From contig NZ_JYLF01000005.1 of NCBI RefSeq assembly GCF_001043055.1, positions 124,001 to 188,000 of the forward strand: a stretch of 64,000 nt of DNA. The letters run 5' to 3'. The notes under the pieces are model-generated. The model had not been told where the DNA came from, did no database searches, and worked only from the letters and a program-made list of their open reading frames with translations. The stretch is from Pseudomonas weihenstephanensis (GTDB taxonomy: Bacteria > Pseudomonadota > Gammaproteobacteria > Pseudomonadales > Pseudomonadaceae). The position numbers and the translations under genes were made by a program. Shown one piece after another: positions 54,701 to 63,184 of this stretch. Numbering within the stretch: position 1 is the stretch's first letter; the number at the start of each line of letters is the position of its first letter.

Positions 54701-54901
54701 TCCGGTTTTCACACCTGAAGATTAGTGGTCGTACTTGTACCACACCTACCCGGCTGCTGCGGTACACCACATTTCCTTGGATTCCTCTAACTTGGGGAAT
54801 TCCCTTTCAAGACCAGCCCTGGCATCCAAGCAGAAATCTCAACACACCCCAGATCAGCCAGCTCATTCAGCAAATCACCCTCAATGTGAATCACTCCAAT
54901 T

Positions 54902-54941
54902 TTCGTAGACGCCTTTGAGCGACTGGTTTTGGCCGATTCTG
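54902..54941 (+). repeat. Right copy of imperfect direct repeat
   Basis: Partner of the repeat at 53428-53468. It runs directly into the left terminal inverted repeat of the MITE, suggesting that both copies derive from ends of the same family of mobile elements. Confidence 0.75.
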
Positions 54942-55114
54942 TTGAAAAAGTCGGCCATGGTTTCTACGGCAGAAAAGTACGTGCTCGAGATTGAAATCTT
55001 TACGTTGAACAGAGGATTCCGGGCTCAGATTTCGCGTAGCGGCGCGCAAAAAAGGCTTTTTCAACGGTCAGTATGCAGGCAGTCTGGAAGGACCGACTTT
55101 TTCAACAGAATCGG
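54933..55114. mobile_element. MITE with perfect 22-bp terminal inverted repeats
   Basis: The left end 54933-54954 (CCGATTCTGTTGAAAAAGTC plus GG) is the exact reverse complement of the right end 55093-55114. The 182-bp element is too short to encode a transposase. The TIR sequence TGTTGAAAAAGTCGG is of the kind found at ends of Pseudomonas insertion sequences, so it is probably a deletion derivative moved in trans. Confidence 0.88.
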
Positions 55115-55200
55115 CTAGAAGCGGACTGTCAACACTACAGTAGCGTGATAAATCTCAGACATCTACAGTGATATCAGCACGTGGACAGGCAGCTCGTTAG

Positions 55201-55614
55201 TCAGGAGCGATTGCAATCTGGATATCTGCCCCACGTGCACACATACTCCCAAAGCAGCTTTCGCTCTAAGTGCTTAATGTAGGCGGTGGTGTAAGGTTGC
55301 CCCATGTCGACGGGACAGGCCGAAACCCAAATATGCTCAAGTGGCGTCGTTTCGAGAAGGATCAACCTGAAAGTATTGCCTCCGGAATGTCCGGGCCGTT
55401 CGCTGAACGCCGAAGTGTTGAATTGACGCAACCGGTCTGCCAGCGTCTGGCCTGTCGTTTCCCCAATGTAGATGATGAAATCGTTGTTTATCCGGTAGTT
55501 GTCAGGTTTCTTTTTACTACGCGCGATGACGTACACGCCTGGCAGATTCTTCCCTGCGAGTTCTGTTCGTTCAGACCATGGACGCCAATCACAAAACCCT
55601 ACCTCTCCCGTCAT
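55201..55614 (-). CDS. GIY-YIG-like nuclease domain protein
   Basis: A 137-residue protein with GGGAGG before the start. The core GIY-YIG-type pattern is visible as LPGVYVIAR, then FIIYIGETTGQTLADRLRQF, and HSGGNTFRLILLE. Single-domain GIY-YIG proteins occur in mobile elements and restriction or repair contexts. The expected distal catalytic Glu may be in HLERKLLWEY. It stands between the MITE and a broken phage methylase. Confidence 0.7.
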   Translation of the reverse strand: MTGEVGFCDWRPWSERTELAGKNLPGVYVIARSKKKPDNYRINNDFIIYIGETTGQTLADRLRQFNTSAFSERPGHSGGNTFRLILLETTPLEHIWVSACPVDMGQPYTTAYIKHLERKLLWEYVCTWGRYPDCNRS

Positions 55615-55677
55615 GGTTCGGCCCTCCCAGAGAAAAGTGTCTTTTTAGCATTACTGGTAAAGCGAAGGGAGATTGAT

Positions 55678-56290
55678 TTACCCGTGCCCATGTATACTCT
55701 TGGCCGATAGTAGCCTTTCATCACGGACTGCTATCGGCTTCAAACCTACCAACCTACCTCCTCCTAAATCCTCCAGCTCCCCTTTCATCACAATAAACTC
55801 CCCCGTCACCTCAGCCTTTCCCTTCGGCTGATTCGTGGTCGTGTACCGAATCTCTGTCGTATCAAAATGTAACCCTTCATACACCTGCCGAATCCGGCTG
55901 GTCGTTGATGCTAACTATCACCTTCCCTTTACAGCTCCGCATAAAATCAGCCATGGGTTCATATTTTTCAAATGGGAAGTCCACGCCGTAGCTCGCGGTC
56001 TGCCAGTAAGGCGAATCCATGTAGTGGAAGGTATGCGGCCGGTCTTAGCGTACAGCGCACTCAAGCCAGCGCATGTTTTCAACGTAGGTGCCTGACAACT
56101 GCTCTCAGACTGCTGACAGGTTTTCTTCAATGCGCAACAGGTTGATTGCTGGAACTGTAGTAGCGGTACCGAAGATCTGTCCTGATACCTTGTTGCGGAC
56201 GCAAGAAGTAAAGCGCCCCGCCGCCGGCGAAGACTTCTACGTGGCATTCGTGGTGTGGGAACAGATGGATAAGACGGTCGGTCTATGGAT
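55678..56290 (-). pseudogene. Phage D12-class DNA adenine methyltransferase (dam), multiply broken
   Basis: Conceptual translation on the minus strand gives, in order, HVEVFAGGGALYFLRP (motif I), LSGTYVENMRWLECAVR, a TAA, DRPHTFHYMDSPYW, YGVDFPFEKYEPMADFMRS, then a frameshift near 55892 followed by VYEGLHFDTTEIRYTTTNQ and KAEVTGEFIVMK. The order matches phage dam genes. It carries stops and a frameshift, and the catalytic DPPY is changed to DSPY, so it is not functional. Confidence 0.85.
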
Positions 56291-56412
56291 AGACAGACTC
56301 TAGGCTCGCTCCGCTTTGTGCACGGAGCAGGAGCCTTGACTGGGCTTGCAGGGATAATCTGCGGGTTTGGTGGCCGGGCTGGATGTTGACGCATCCAGCC
56401 CGGCCGCTCCTT

Positions 56413-56940
56413 TTATTTCGTGCGTGAGACTTCTTTGGCGTAGGCCTGACAGGCCTGCAGCGCGATCAGTCCTTGATCGCCGTCGCCGGTGATTCTGATA
56501 ATTCGTTGAGCATGCGCTCGGTCAAGTTGGGCTCTTGCGGTTCCAGAAACCACGCCGCAGGGGCTGGTGGTGGCTTGCATTCCGTCACTACCAGTTGCGG
56601 GGGTGGTGTCGAGTAGGACTGACAGCCGCAGGTCAGCAGTAGCAAGGCGATCACGCAGGCGTTCCTGTTTAGTTTTCTCATCGGTAAGGGCTCGATAATG
56701 GGCTTGGTCGCTGGCTGCCAGCCATTGCTCCAGGGCGAGGCGTTTGCCTTGTTCGGCGAGGATTAGCGCTGAGTTGGCATTGGCCAGATTGGTGCGCTCA
56801 GTTTGATAGGCGGTTTCTTTGGCAGCTAACAGCTGACCGAAGGCGTTGGCCTGCCACGTCCATGCCATCCAGGCACTGCAGGCCATGAGACCGAGCATCA
56901 CTAGCAATGCCCCGCCCCACTTCACCGCATCGAGCTTCAC
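56413..56940 (-). CDS. Rz-like inner-membrane spanin
   Basis: A 175-residue i-spanin starting at GTG 56940, which overlaps the endolysin stop (GTGA). One N-terminal membrane helix (GGALLVMLGLMACSAWMAW) is followed by a long periplasmic coiled coil (KETAYQTERTNLANANSALI, then KTKQERLRDRLATADLRLS). Together with the embedded Rz1 lipoprotein it fuses inner and outer membranes at lysis. Part of the prophage lysis cassette. Confidence 0.85.
   Translation of the reverse strand: MKLDAVKWGGALLVMLGLMACSAWMAWTWQANAFGQLLAAKETAYQTERTNLANANSALILAEQGKRLALEQWLAASDQAHYRALTDEKTKQERLRDRLATADLRLSVLLDTTPATGSDGMQATTSPCGVVSGTARAQLDRAHAQRIIRITGDGDQGLIALQACQAYAKEVSRTK
56466..56681 (-). CDS. Rz1-like outer-membrane spanin lipoprotein, embedded in Rz
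   Basis: A 71-residue reading in another frame within the Rz gene. It has a lipoprotein signal with lipobox LLTCGC and a Pro-rich mature part (YSTPPPQLVVTECKPPPAPA), exactly the Rz1 architecture. Full nesting of Rz1 in Rz is a classic lambdoid/P2 arrangement. Confidence 0.85.
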   Translation of the reverse strand: MRKLNRNACVIALLLLTCGCQSYSTPPPQLVVTECKPPPAPAAWFLEPQEPNLTERMLNELSESPATAIKD

Positions 56941-57482
56941 GCCAACACCTTGAGCGCCCGGGCGTACAGCACCTGACGATCTGCTGCGCCGTTTTGGCCA
57001 CCGTTGATGCGTTGCGTGATCTTGTCGAACTGACCCGCGTCGGCCAAGGTGTTGAGCCCCCTGCTCGCCCAAAACCACGCCGCTGACATGCACGCATGCT
57101 GCGGCTTTTCCAGCAGTTCGGGATGGTTGACCAGATCAAGGGCCAGCGCTTCGCCACATGTGATGTAGTTGGCGCGGCCTGTGATCTGGATAAGCCCCCG
57201 GCCGCGATACTTCTGGCCGTCCCCGTCCGCCTCGGGCGTGTTGCCCAAGCGCTTGGCGAGTGAGCCGGTGTCGTATTTGCTCAGGTACTGGTCGCTGCCC
57301 AGCTCGCGCACGTAGCGAAACTGGCCGGACTCGTGGCCGATCTGGGCGATGAAGGCTGCGACGCGCTTCGTCCCGATGATCTGGAAGCGAACCATCGCGG
57401 TGTTTAGCACAGGAACAAAAACGCCGGCTGTTTGGCCGGGGTTGGGGAGGATCTGCTGGAGTTGTTGCTGGGTGATCGACAT
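56937..57482 (-). CDS. GH19-family phage endolysin
   Basis: A 181-residue glycoside hydrolase family 19 lysozyme/chitinase-like endolysin. The catalytic region is visible in FIAQIGHESGQFRYVREL (catalytic Glu in HES) and KYRGRGLIQITGRANY. No signal peptide is present, so release needs a holin, which is not seen in the window and may lie elsewhere. It precedes the spanin genes with overlap. Confidence 0.92.
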   Translation of the reverse strand: MSITQQQLQQILPNPGQTAGVFVPVLNTAMVRFQIIGTKRVAAFIAQIGHESGQFRYVRELGSDQYLSKYDTGSLAKRLGNTPEADGDGQKYRGRGLIQITGRANYITCGEALALDLVNHPELLEKPQHACMSAAWFWASRGLNTLADAGQFDKITQRINGGQNGAADRQVLYARALKVLA

Positions 57483-57529
57483 AGACTTGCCCTAATGAAT
57501 AACCCGCACAGGGCGGGTTGTGTGTGGCA

Positions 57530-58576
57530 TTAATTTGCTTGTAGCTGCACGACTTTTAGCGGGGCTTTGGGCTTCTTGCCTTTGGCCTTGGCTTTGCCTT
57601 TCTTGCCGCCATTGCATTCGACGGTGGTGCTCCAGCCGCTTTGGGTGAAAACCTGCTCCACCGAGTCCACCAGGTACTCGCCATCGAGCCCGGTCTTGAA
57701 GCCTTGGGCATTGATGGTGCGTTCGGCAAACAGGTCAGTACGACCGGGCATTTCCAACCGCACAGCAGCGGTCGAGCGATTGAACGCGGCCAGCCGCGCT
57801 TTGGCGGCCTGCTCGGCGGCGGATTTGTTGGGATAGATGTGACGGTCGGTGTGCACCGGCGGGAGGCCGTCAGGAGCTTCGTCGTTGTCCAAGGTGACGA
57901 TGGCCAACTTGCCGGTTTTCTTGTCCTGATGCTTGGTGCTGACCGCCTTGTGGACGCTGCGATCACCGAGGCGAAACTGCCAGCGGCTGACGTCGCTACG
58001 TGTCAGGGTGATGGTCCCCAGCGCTGTACCACTCGCGCTTTGTCCACCTTGGCGCTGCATCACCAGTAGCTTGCCGTCCGCCACTTTAGCGGTGCAGTCG
58101 AACTGCTTGGAGAGCCGGGTGATGAAGTTGAAGTCGGATTCGCTGAGCTGGTCCGCGCGAGGCACCACGGTGTCGACCGGGCACACCGGCGACCAGCCGT
58201 TACGCGCAGCTATGTCCTTGACGATGCTGGCCAGACTCGCCCCTTCCCAACTGCCGCTGCGCGTGGTCTTGCCACTGCCACGCATGTCGCTGGCTTTGCC
58301 CCGGATCACCAGCGTATCGGGCGGGCCGGACAACTCGACCTCGTCTACGGTGTAGCGCCCGAGGCGGGTTAAGGCGGTGCCGCTGTAGCCGAGAAATACT
58401 TCGATGCTCGCTCCACGGCTGGGCAATGACACCGCGCTATCACGGTCATCAATGCGCAATTCAAAGTCGTCTGACTCCATGCCGGGTTTGTCAGTGGTAC
58501 GCAGCAACAGAAGGCGGTCGTTGATCAGCGCAGTGATGTCAGCACCGTCTGCGACGATGCGGAAGGTGGGGGTCAT
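57530..58576 (-). CDS. D: P2-like late control/tail protein gpD
   Basis: A 348-residue gpD of the P2 family (tail hub/late control protein D). The N-terminus FRIVADGADITALINDRLLL and the mid-region KASDMRGSGKTTRSGSWEGAS are the parts that recur as fragments around the ars operon. The C-terminus is Lys-rich (KGKAKAKGKKPKAP). It lies downstream of genes X and U in P2 order (T, U, X, D). Confidence 0.92.
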   Translation of the reverse strand: MTPTFRIVADGADITALINDRLLLLRTTDKPGMESDDFELRIDDRDSAVSLPSRGASIEVFLGYSGTALTRLGRYTVDEVELSGPPDTLVIRGKASDMRGSGKTTRSGSWEGASLASIVKDIAARNGWSPVCPVDTVVPRADQLSESDFNFITRLSKQFDCTAKVADGKLLVMQRQGGQSASGTALGTITLTRSDVSRWQFRLGDRSVHKAVSTKHQDKKTGKLAIVTLDNDEAPDGLPPVHTDRHIYPNKSAAEQAAKARLAAFNRSTAAVRLEMPGRTDLFAERTINAQGFKTGLDGEYLVDSVEQVFTQSGWSTTVECNGGKKGKAKAKGKKPKAPLKVVQLQAN

Positions 58577-58651
58577 AGGCGAATTCCCGACAAAAGAAAG
58601 CCCGCGCGATGGCGAGCTGAGTGGTTGAGCGTTACGCGTAACGAAACGCGG

Positions 58652-58858
58652 TTAATTCCAGAGCATCACCACCTCATCACTCGGCGCGGGCAAATCCGGC
58701 AGGTGAATCAATAGCCCGGCCTTGAACGGCTGCACCTCATCGGCCAGCCCTTGGTTGGCATCGAGCACGGCCTCGACCGTGCCGTTGAGGTGGCCGTAGT
58801 AGTTCTGGCAAATGGTGTCGAGTACGTCGCCGCTAGCCGTTCTGCAGGTCGTCGCCAT
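58652..58858 (-). CDS. X: P2-like tail protein gpX (LysM-like)
   Basis: A 68-residue protein from ATG 58858 (MATTCRTASGDVLDTICQNY), overlapping gene U by 26 bp. The LysM-like tail protein X signature includes GTVEAVLDANQGLADEVQP and LIHLPDLPAPSDEVVMLW. It attaches at the tail hub or peptidoglycan-facing tip. A deleted copy is in the remnant at 47104. Confidence 0.9.
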   Translation of the reverse strand: MATTCRTASGDVLDTICQNYYGHLNGTVEAVLDANQGLADEVQPFKAGLLIHLPDLPAPSDEVVMLWN

Positions 58859-59678
58859 AGCGCACAAACTCCAAGGTAAAGCCCTGTTTACGCGGGATGC
58901 CGCCTTGTAGCAGGGCACTCTGTTCTTCTTCGATGTTTTTTAAACACCAGTTGCCCAGCACCTCGCCGTAGCCGGTGGTCAGGCCCAGCGGTTGAAGCTG
59001 GGCGGCTATGCTGCGCAGGGTGTCGAGTTGTTTGATGCCGCCTTTGAACCCGCCAAAAATCGCGCCAGTGAGGGTGATGCGTTCTTCGCCCATGCCCACC
59101 GCTTGCTGCGCCGGGCGGCGGCTGAGGCGCTCTTGCGATGCCCAGCGGAATTCGCTGGAGCGCTTGAGTTCGTCGAAGGCGGCGGTGTCCAGGTTGAAGT
59201 AGAACGGTGTCGATCCGGGCTTGAGCGGTTGCATGATCAGCAGGTGCGGGAATGGCTTCACCGCTTCGGCGGCCGGGGTCGCGTCTGCGCCCAGCGCGCC
59301 GGTGGGCACGATGTTGGCCAGTGACGGGCTGACCTTACCCGCGATTTTGTTGATCGCGGTCGCGGCCTTGCCCGCCTGTTCTTTGAGTACACCGAGGCGC
59401 TCCTCGATCTGCGAGGCTGCGCGGGTGGCTTTGTTGTAGGTGGCCACCACCGCGCCGACCTTGGCCTGTGCCGCGTTAACGCCGCGCATCAGCCGTTGCA
59501 CCTTGGCCCCTACCGCAGGACCAATAAACGGCAAGTCGCTCAGTTCGGAGGCGGCGCCGCTGATTTCACCAATGGCGCCGTTCACCGGCCCGAGCATGCC
59601 GTCGAGGCTACGACGCCCGGTTTCCCCGGCCGCAGTCAGGTACTTCAACCCTGACTGCAATTGTTCCATGTAGGCCAT
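58833..59678 (-). CDS. U: P2-like tail protein gpU with N-terminal extension
   Basis: A 281-residue protein. The C-terminal ~130 residues are P2 gpU (LLIMQPLKPGSTPFYFNLD, then ITLTGAIFGGFKGGIKQLD and LGNWCLKNIEEEQS). The first ~150 residues are a helical Ala/Gly-rich region absent from P2 gpU (about 160 residues in total), so this is an extended variant. gpU is the tail terminator/completion protein of P2-like tails. Confidence 0.88.
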   Translation of the reverse strand: MAYMEQLQSGLKYLTAAGETGRRSLDGMLGPVNGAIGEISGAASELSDLPFIGPAVGAKVQRLMRGVNAAQAKVGAVVATYNKATRAASQIEERLGVLKEQAGKAATAINKIAGKVSPSLANIVPTGALGADATPAAEAVKPFPHLLIMQPLKPGSTPFYFNLDTAAFDELKRSSEFRWASQERLSRRPAQQAVGMGEERITLTGAIFGGFKGGIKQLDTLRSIAAQLQPLGLTTGYGEVLGNWCLKNIEEEQSALLQGGIPRKQGFTLEFVRYGDDLQNG

Positions 59679-59689
59679 GCGTGCCCTCC

Positions 59690-62600
59690 TTACAGATGCG
59701 GTTGGTCGTACAGATTCCGGCTCGACATCTGCTGGTTGATTTGCTCGATCTGCCGTTGCAGGTGCGGCTGTAGCTCCCGGGCCAGTGCGGCCGGGTCTTT
59801 TACGTCGCCTTGCACGTTGATGACCAGGTCAGCCTTAACATCAATCTTCTGATCAATCTTCGGCGGCTCGACCTTGAGCACCGGCTCCACCTTCGGCGGC
59901 ATGGCCAGCGCCCCCGCAGGCGCGGCGCTGGCAAACGAGCGCACCACGTCGCCCATGTTGACTGCACCGGGCAGCTCGCGTGATGCACTGGCACCAAGTG
60001 AGCCTTCAGGCGGTAGCGATTTGGGCCGCACCAGGTCCGCGCCCGGGAAGCGCGGTTTGTTGGCAAAGTGCGGCAACAGAAACGGATTAGCCGAGTCAGG
60101 ATCATCAGGGTCATAGGACACCGGCTTGACCACCGGCGCCGGTAATTGTGTTTGTGCCGGCAACGCACTCGGAGGCACCAAGTCCGCACCGGGAAAGCGC
60201 GGTTTGTTGGCAAAGTGCGGCAACAGGAACGGGTCTTTCGAGTCTGGATCGTTCGGGTCATACGACACGGATTTGACCACCGGCGCCGGTGGCTCGCCCG
60301 CAGGTTTGGCCTCGGGTTTCTCAGGTTCGGCCGGTTTTTCATCGTCCGAGCCGAACCACGATTTGCCCACAAAAGCACCGACCGACTCGCCGCCCATGCT
60401 GCCCAAAATGCCGCCGATCAAGCCACCGACCGCCGTGCCCAAAATCGGCACCACGGAACCGATGGCCGCACCGGCAGCAGCCCCTGCCAGCGCACCGGCC
60501 ATGTTGCCCGCTGCGGCGCCGTAGCCTTCGGCTTTTTCCTCCTTGGTTTCGGCGTTCTGGTAGGTGTCCATTGCGCGCATGCCGCCCTCAAGCAGCGACC
60601 CGCCCGGGATCAATTTACCGACCTTGCCCACCTTGCTGGCAAAGCCCATCACCCGACCAAGGCGACCCGGTGGTACGGGCGGAACCGGTGGAACAGGCGG
60701 CACGGGCGGACGCGGCGGACGAGGCCCACCACCACCACCACCCCGGCGACGTCCGTTGCGATTGCCACCGCCGCGACGGCGCCGACCTCGATCACCGCCG
60801 CCTCCACCGCCCCCGCCGCCCATGGCTGCGGCGTTGACCACAAACACCTTTTGCGGCCCGGAGTCTTCGCCGCCGTCATCATCGTTTTTTGCTTCACGGA
60901 ACACGTCGAGCAGTTTCAGACCGGTATCAATCGGGTCAAAGCCTTTGCTCTCGCCGCCTTCCTCGTTGTCGTCATCACCGTCCTTTTTACCGCCGAACGC
61001 TTTCAACCCGATCTCAGCGAGGGCCAGCACCTTGGAGCCTTTACTATCGTCCTTGTCGTCGCCGTCACCGGCGTTGGTCACAAAGACCTTTTGCACGCCC
61101 TTGGCATCGCGGCCACCCATTGCGCCGCGCGCGAGGTTGAACAAGCCCTTGCCGATCTTGAACGACCCCAGCAGCCCTTGCAGGGTTAGCGCTCCACCGG
61201 CCAGCACCGTCAGCCCCATTGCCAACCCGGGGGTGCGATCACTGAGTGAGGTGATGCCCTTGGCCACCGTGGTCAGCCCTTCGGCCACGCCGTCGGTGAT
61301 CGGGCAGATCGCATCGCCCACCGAGCGCATGGCGTCGTCCATCGACTGCGCCATTTCGGCCCATTTTTGCGACGAGGTTTCGCGGCGCTCGGCCAGGTTC
61401 TTGTCGAGAATGCCAGTGGCTTCGCGCGACTCGCGCTTTAGCTGGCCGTACAGCTCCTTGTTTTGCATGTAGGCGGTGAGCGCGGCCTTGACTTGCATGT
61501 CAGCGAACAGGTCGCCAGTGCGCAATGCCTGCTCCAGCGAGGCCATCATGGCCTTGGCTTTCTCCGGGTTGGACTCCTTGCTGATTTGCGCCGTGGCTGC
61601 GGCCATTTTGGCGGCGCGTTTGGGGTCGGTGGTCTCGATGTACTTTTTAGCCAACGCCATGCTCGACTCTAAGGTCGACATGCCCTCTTGCAGGCCGGTG
61701 CGCATCGAGCCTTCGTAATCAATCCCGGCCTTGCTGTAGGCATCGACGGTTTGCGACGAACCGATTTTATCCATCCAGTTCTTGATGTTGTTGGCCGCTT
61801 CGTCGGCGCCGCCCGCTGTTTTCATCTGCACCTGGAGCATGGCGCCCAGTTGCGTGACGGCGTCCATACCGGTGATGCCCAGCTTGCCCATGTTGGCCAA
61901 CAACTCGGGGAACCAGCGTGCCATGTCACTGGCTTCAAAACTGCCCGCTTGCCCTTGAAACGCGATGGCCTCCAGTGCCTGCTGCATTTCCTTGGCGTCG
62001 GTGATCTTGGCGTTCTGCCCGAGGGCGTTGATCATCTTCGCCGTTTCGGCGCTGCCTGAGCCTTGGCCCACTACAAACTTGGCTGCCACTGGCGCGTATT
62101 CCAGCGCCTTGGCCAAGTCCATACCGGCGCCCACCAGTTCGTTGACCACGTTGGCCACTTCGTTGCGGGCCAACCCGGTATCGCGTGAGGTGTCGATGAT
62201 GGTGCGCGACATCTGCTTTTCTTCGGGGGCATTGGCAATACCGGCCTTGATTGCGATGTCACGAATGATGGCGTTGTAATCGGCGCTGACTTTGGTCGGC
62301 ACCGCCAGTGCTGCCGCCCCCACTGCTGCCCGGCCGACCGTGCTTTTAACGCTGGCCCGGCCTTCGTTGATTTGTGCGTGACCCTTGGCTTTCAGATCCG
62401 CCTGCCGAGCAGTACGGCCGAGCATTTGATAGGCCCGGTCGAGCCGTCCGACCTCGATCCCCTGCTTGCGCAAGCTGTCGAGGTTGGAATTGAGTTTGGT
62501 CAGCAGCGTGGACGCACCGGCGGCGCCGCTGTCGTGCGCTTTTTTCCACTCGTTGCGCAAGCGGATGGTGTCGCCGATCTGACGTTGCATGACCCGGGCT

Positions 62601-62716
62601 TTGGCCCCGGCCGCTTCGAGCTTCTTGATCCGGCCCTCAACGTCTTTGAACGCTGAACCCACGGTGGAACTGACCGCCCCGCCGATCACCAGCCCGAGCG
62701 CGAGTTTGTTTGCCAT
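59690..62716 (-). CDS. T: P2-like tail tape measure protein gpT
   Basis: A 1008-residue tape measure protein. The N-terminal half has the TP901-type core (VNELVGAGMDLAKALEYAPV, SFEASDMARWFPELLANMGK). Hydrophobic segments follow (GLAMGLTVLAGGALTLQGLL). Around residue 640 is a Gly-rich, then Arg-rich, then Pro-Val repeat linker (VPPVPPVPP). Next come the Gly/Ala-rich membrane-like segment MAGALAGAAAGAAIGSVVP and a tandem repeat near the C-terminus. It sets tail length and may help DNA ejection. Confidence 0.9.
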   Translation of the reverse strand: MANKLALGLVIGGAVSSTVGSAFKDVEGRIKKLEAAGAKARVMQRQIGDTIRLRNEWKKAHDSGAAGASTLLTKLNSNLDSLRKQGIEVGRLDRAYQMLGRTARQADLKAKGHAQINEGRASVKSTVGRAAVGAAALAVPTKVSADYNAIIRDIAIKAGIANAPEEKQMSRTIIDTSRDTGLARNEVANVVNELVGAGMDLAKALEYAPVAAKFVVGQGSGSAETAKMINALGQNAKITDAKEMQQALEAIAFQGQAGSFEASDMARWFPELLANMGKLGITGMDAVTQLGAMLQVQMKTAGGADEAANNIKNWMDKIGSSQTVDAYSKAGIDYEGSMRTGLQEGMSTLESSMALAKKYIETTDPKRAAKMAAATAQISKESNPEKAKAMMASLEQALRTGDLFADMQVKAALTAYMQNKELYGQLKRESREATGILDKNLAERRETSSQKWAEMAQSMDDAMRSVGDAICPITDGVAEGLTTVAKGITSLSDRTPGLAMGLTVLAGGALTLQGLLGSFKIGKGLFNLARGAMGGRDAKGVQKVFVTNAGDGDDKDDSKGSKVLALAEIGLKAFGGKKDGDDDNEEGGESKGFDPIDTGLKLLDVFREAKNDDDGGEDSGPQKVFVVNAAAMGGGGGGGGGDRGRRRRGGGNRNGRRRGGGGGGPRPPRPPVPPVPPVPPVPPGRLGRVMGFASKVGKVGKLIPGGSLLEGGMRAMDTYQNAETKEEKAEGYGAAAGNMAGALAGAAAGAAIGSVVPILGTAVGGLIGGILGSMGGESVGAFVGKSWFGSDDEKPAEPEKPEAKPAGEPPAPVVKSVSYDPNDPDSKDPFLLPHFANKPRFPGADLVPPSALPAQTQLPAPVVKPVSYDPDDPDSANPFLLPHFANKPRFPGADLVRPKSLPPEGSLGASASRELPGAVNMGDVVRSFASAAPAGALAMPPKVEPVLKVEPPKIDQKIDVKADLVINVQGDVKDPAALARELQPHLQRQIEQINQQMSSRNLYDQPHL
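60030..60290 (-). repeat. 113-bp tandem repeat within tape measure gene
   Basis: Bases 60030-60142 and 60178-60290 are near-identical copies with a 148-bp period. Each encodes a ~38-residue unit containing FLLPHFANKPRFPGADLV preceded by a variant of VSYDPNDPDS. Confidence 0.85.
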
Positions 62717-62752
62717 TTGTACGCCCTACCCTGTGGTTGCGCGGCAGGTGGC

Positions 62753-62902
62753 TCAATCCGTGAGCCACCAGACCATTTCCGAAAACGGCATGTCCATGAT
62801 CTCGGCGGCAGAAAAACTCGTTTCCGCCGCCAAGCGCTTGGCCAGTTGTTTCAGGGTGTGGGGGTTACAGTTCGCTTTCTTCGACCATACGAAAATAGCC
62901 AT
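62753..62902 (-). CDS. gpE'-like small tail protein overlapping gene E
   Basis: A 49-residue reading in another frame starts at ATG 62902 inside gene E and ends 112 bp beyond the E stop (LKQLAKRLAAETSFSAAEIM, ending MVWWLTD). P2 makes an E+E' fusion by programmed frameshifting at this position. Here the E' frame is +1 (or -2) relative to E, and it also has its own ATG, so either frameshift or independent initiation is possible. Confidence 0.6.
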   Translation of the reverse strand: MAIFVWSKKANCNPHTLKQLAKRLAAETSFSAAEIMDMPFSEMVWWLTD

Positions 62903-63173
62903 CTTGCACGCGGCTGTAGTCCACCACCTTAAGCCCTTCCAGATCGCCGGGCGGGATTTCGGTCAGGCTGGAGAACAGCTGCAATTCGCGCTTTTCAGCA
63001 TCGCCGCCGGAGACCGCGCCCGCTGCCCGCACATCGCGAACGGTCGGCGCGCGCATGACCACCTTGTCGGTTTTGACATGGTTGAGTTCAGTTGGGTAAC
63101 GCAGGGTGATGGTGACGCCTTCGTCGGTCAGGGTGAGCCAAGTCGGGATTTTCTTTTCAGTGTTGGTAGTCAT
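62865..63173 (-). CDS. E: Phage tail assembly protein gpE
   Basis: A 102-residue protein of the P2 gpE/tail-assembly-chaperone type (TLTDEGVTITLRYPTELNHV, then VSGGDAEKRELQLFSSLTEI and PGDLEGLKVVDYSRVQDGYF). It chaperones the tape measure protein. It lies between tube protein FII and tape measure T, the canonical position, with a nested gpE'-like frame at its end. Confidence 0.88.
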   Translation of the reverse strand: MTTNTEKKIPTWLTLTDEGVTITLRYPTELNHVKTDKVVMRAPTVRDVRAAGAVSGGDAEKRELQLFSSLTEIPPGDLEGLKVVDYSRVQDGYFRMVEESEL

Positions 63174-63184
63174 GCGGGAATTCC

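Noticed and set aside
60146..61472. Long plus-strand open frames (347 and 302 codons) opposite the tape measure gene
   Set aside because: They arise from GC-rich repeats on the strand opposite a gene with clear phage motifs; their products are low-complexity Pro/Ser/Arg or His/Ala sequence.
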